The notes beneath the pieces were generated by a model, which saw nothing but the letters and a program-made list of their open reading frames with translations, was not told the DNA's origin and ran no database searches. A program made the translations under genes and the position numbers. 64,000 nt of DNA. It comes from Pascua guehoae (taxonomy: Eukaryota > Basidiomycota > Tremellomycetes > Trichosporonales > Trichosporonaceae). Position 1 is the first letter of the stretch. Every line of letters begins with the position of its first letter. The stretch is taken from assembly GCA_001600415.1 (NCBI GenBank), contig BCJX01000003.1, forward strand, positions 1,917,167 to 1,981,166. Direction: 5' to 3'. Shown piece after piece: positions 63,901-64,000 of this stretch.

Positions 63901-64000
63901 CTGCGGGTTAGAGCGAGTTCAAGTGGGGTTGGGATGGGAAGGTGTGTGTGTGTGTGTGTGTGTGGGGGGGGTGTCGCGTCGGCGTATGGAGGAACAGCAG

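Overview
The window is nuclear DNA from a basidiomycete, most likely a Tremellomycetes yeast and perhaps Trichosporonales (inference). Signs are GC-rich coding sequence, genes cut by many 40-150 nt GT-AG introns with CTAAC-like branch sites, a ubiquitin-S27a fusion gene, GFA1, a hybrid histidine kinase and a GPI-anchored chitin deacetylase. Exon-intron structures were built by eye from reading frame, splice sites and family conservation. Where complete models are given, the exon lengths sum to an intact frame.

Region 0-11.6 kb holds a UBLCP1-type CTD phosphatase with a ubiquitin-like domain (10 exons), an AAAP amino-acid transporter, a SIRT5-like sirtuin, an MFS transporter and an intronless DUF1272 protein. 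Region 12.4-13.5 kb is the ubiquitin-S27a gene. Region 13.6-17.8 kb is sparse. It has a (GT)n tract, a possible small membrane-protein gene whose intron contains a 66-bp-arm inverted repeat, and a TA-flanked MITE.

Region 17.8-29.5 kb is the unusual part. Three related loci (A minus, B plus, C plus) encode a repeated cysteine-finger protein. The fingers follow C-x2-C, about 13-20 residues often rich in W/R/G, then C-x2-C, with an intron repeatedly placed just before the second cysteine pair. This loosely resembles GATA-type fingers. A conserved N-terminal block (GTRDRATG, then ELW..N.FRGR.RP) precedes them. Locus C carries an 800-bp TA-flanked insertion, a 4-nt footprint-like insertion and nonsense codons. 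B and A also show frame breaks. A tRNA-Ser(CGA) lies inside locus C, whose tail runs into a 634-nt assembly gap.

Region 30-50 kb has an aspartic-protease-like GPI protein lacking both catalytic Asp motifs, a small TA-flanked MITE family, a single-exon F-box-like protein, minisatellites, a TMEM135-like membrane protein, GFA1 and a hybrid histidine kinase. Region 50-58 kb is mostly non-coding with more MITE copies and hairpins. A chitin deacetylase is at 58.2-59.8 kb, followed by low-complexity repeats. The 3' exon of a BZW/5MP-type translation regulator is cut by the window edge. GFA1 (UDP-GlcNAc supply) and the chitin deacetylase both serve the chitin/chitosan wall but are 13 kb apart, with no sign of linkage in regulation.
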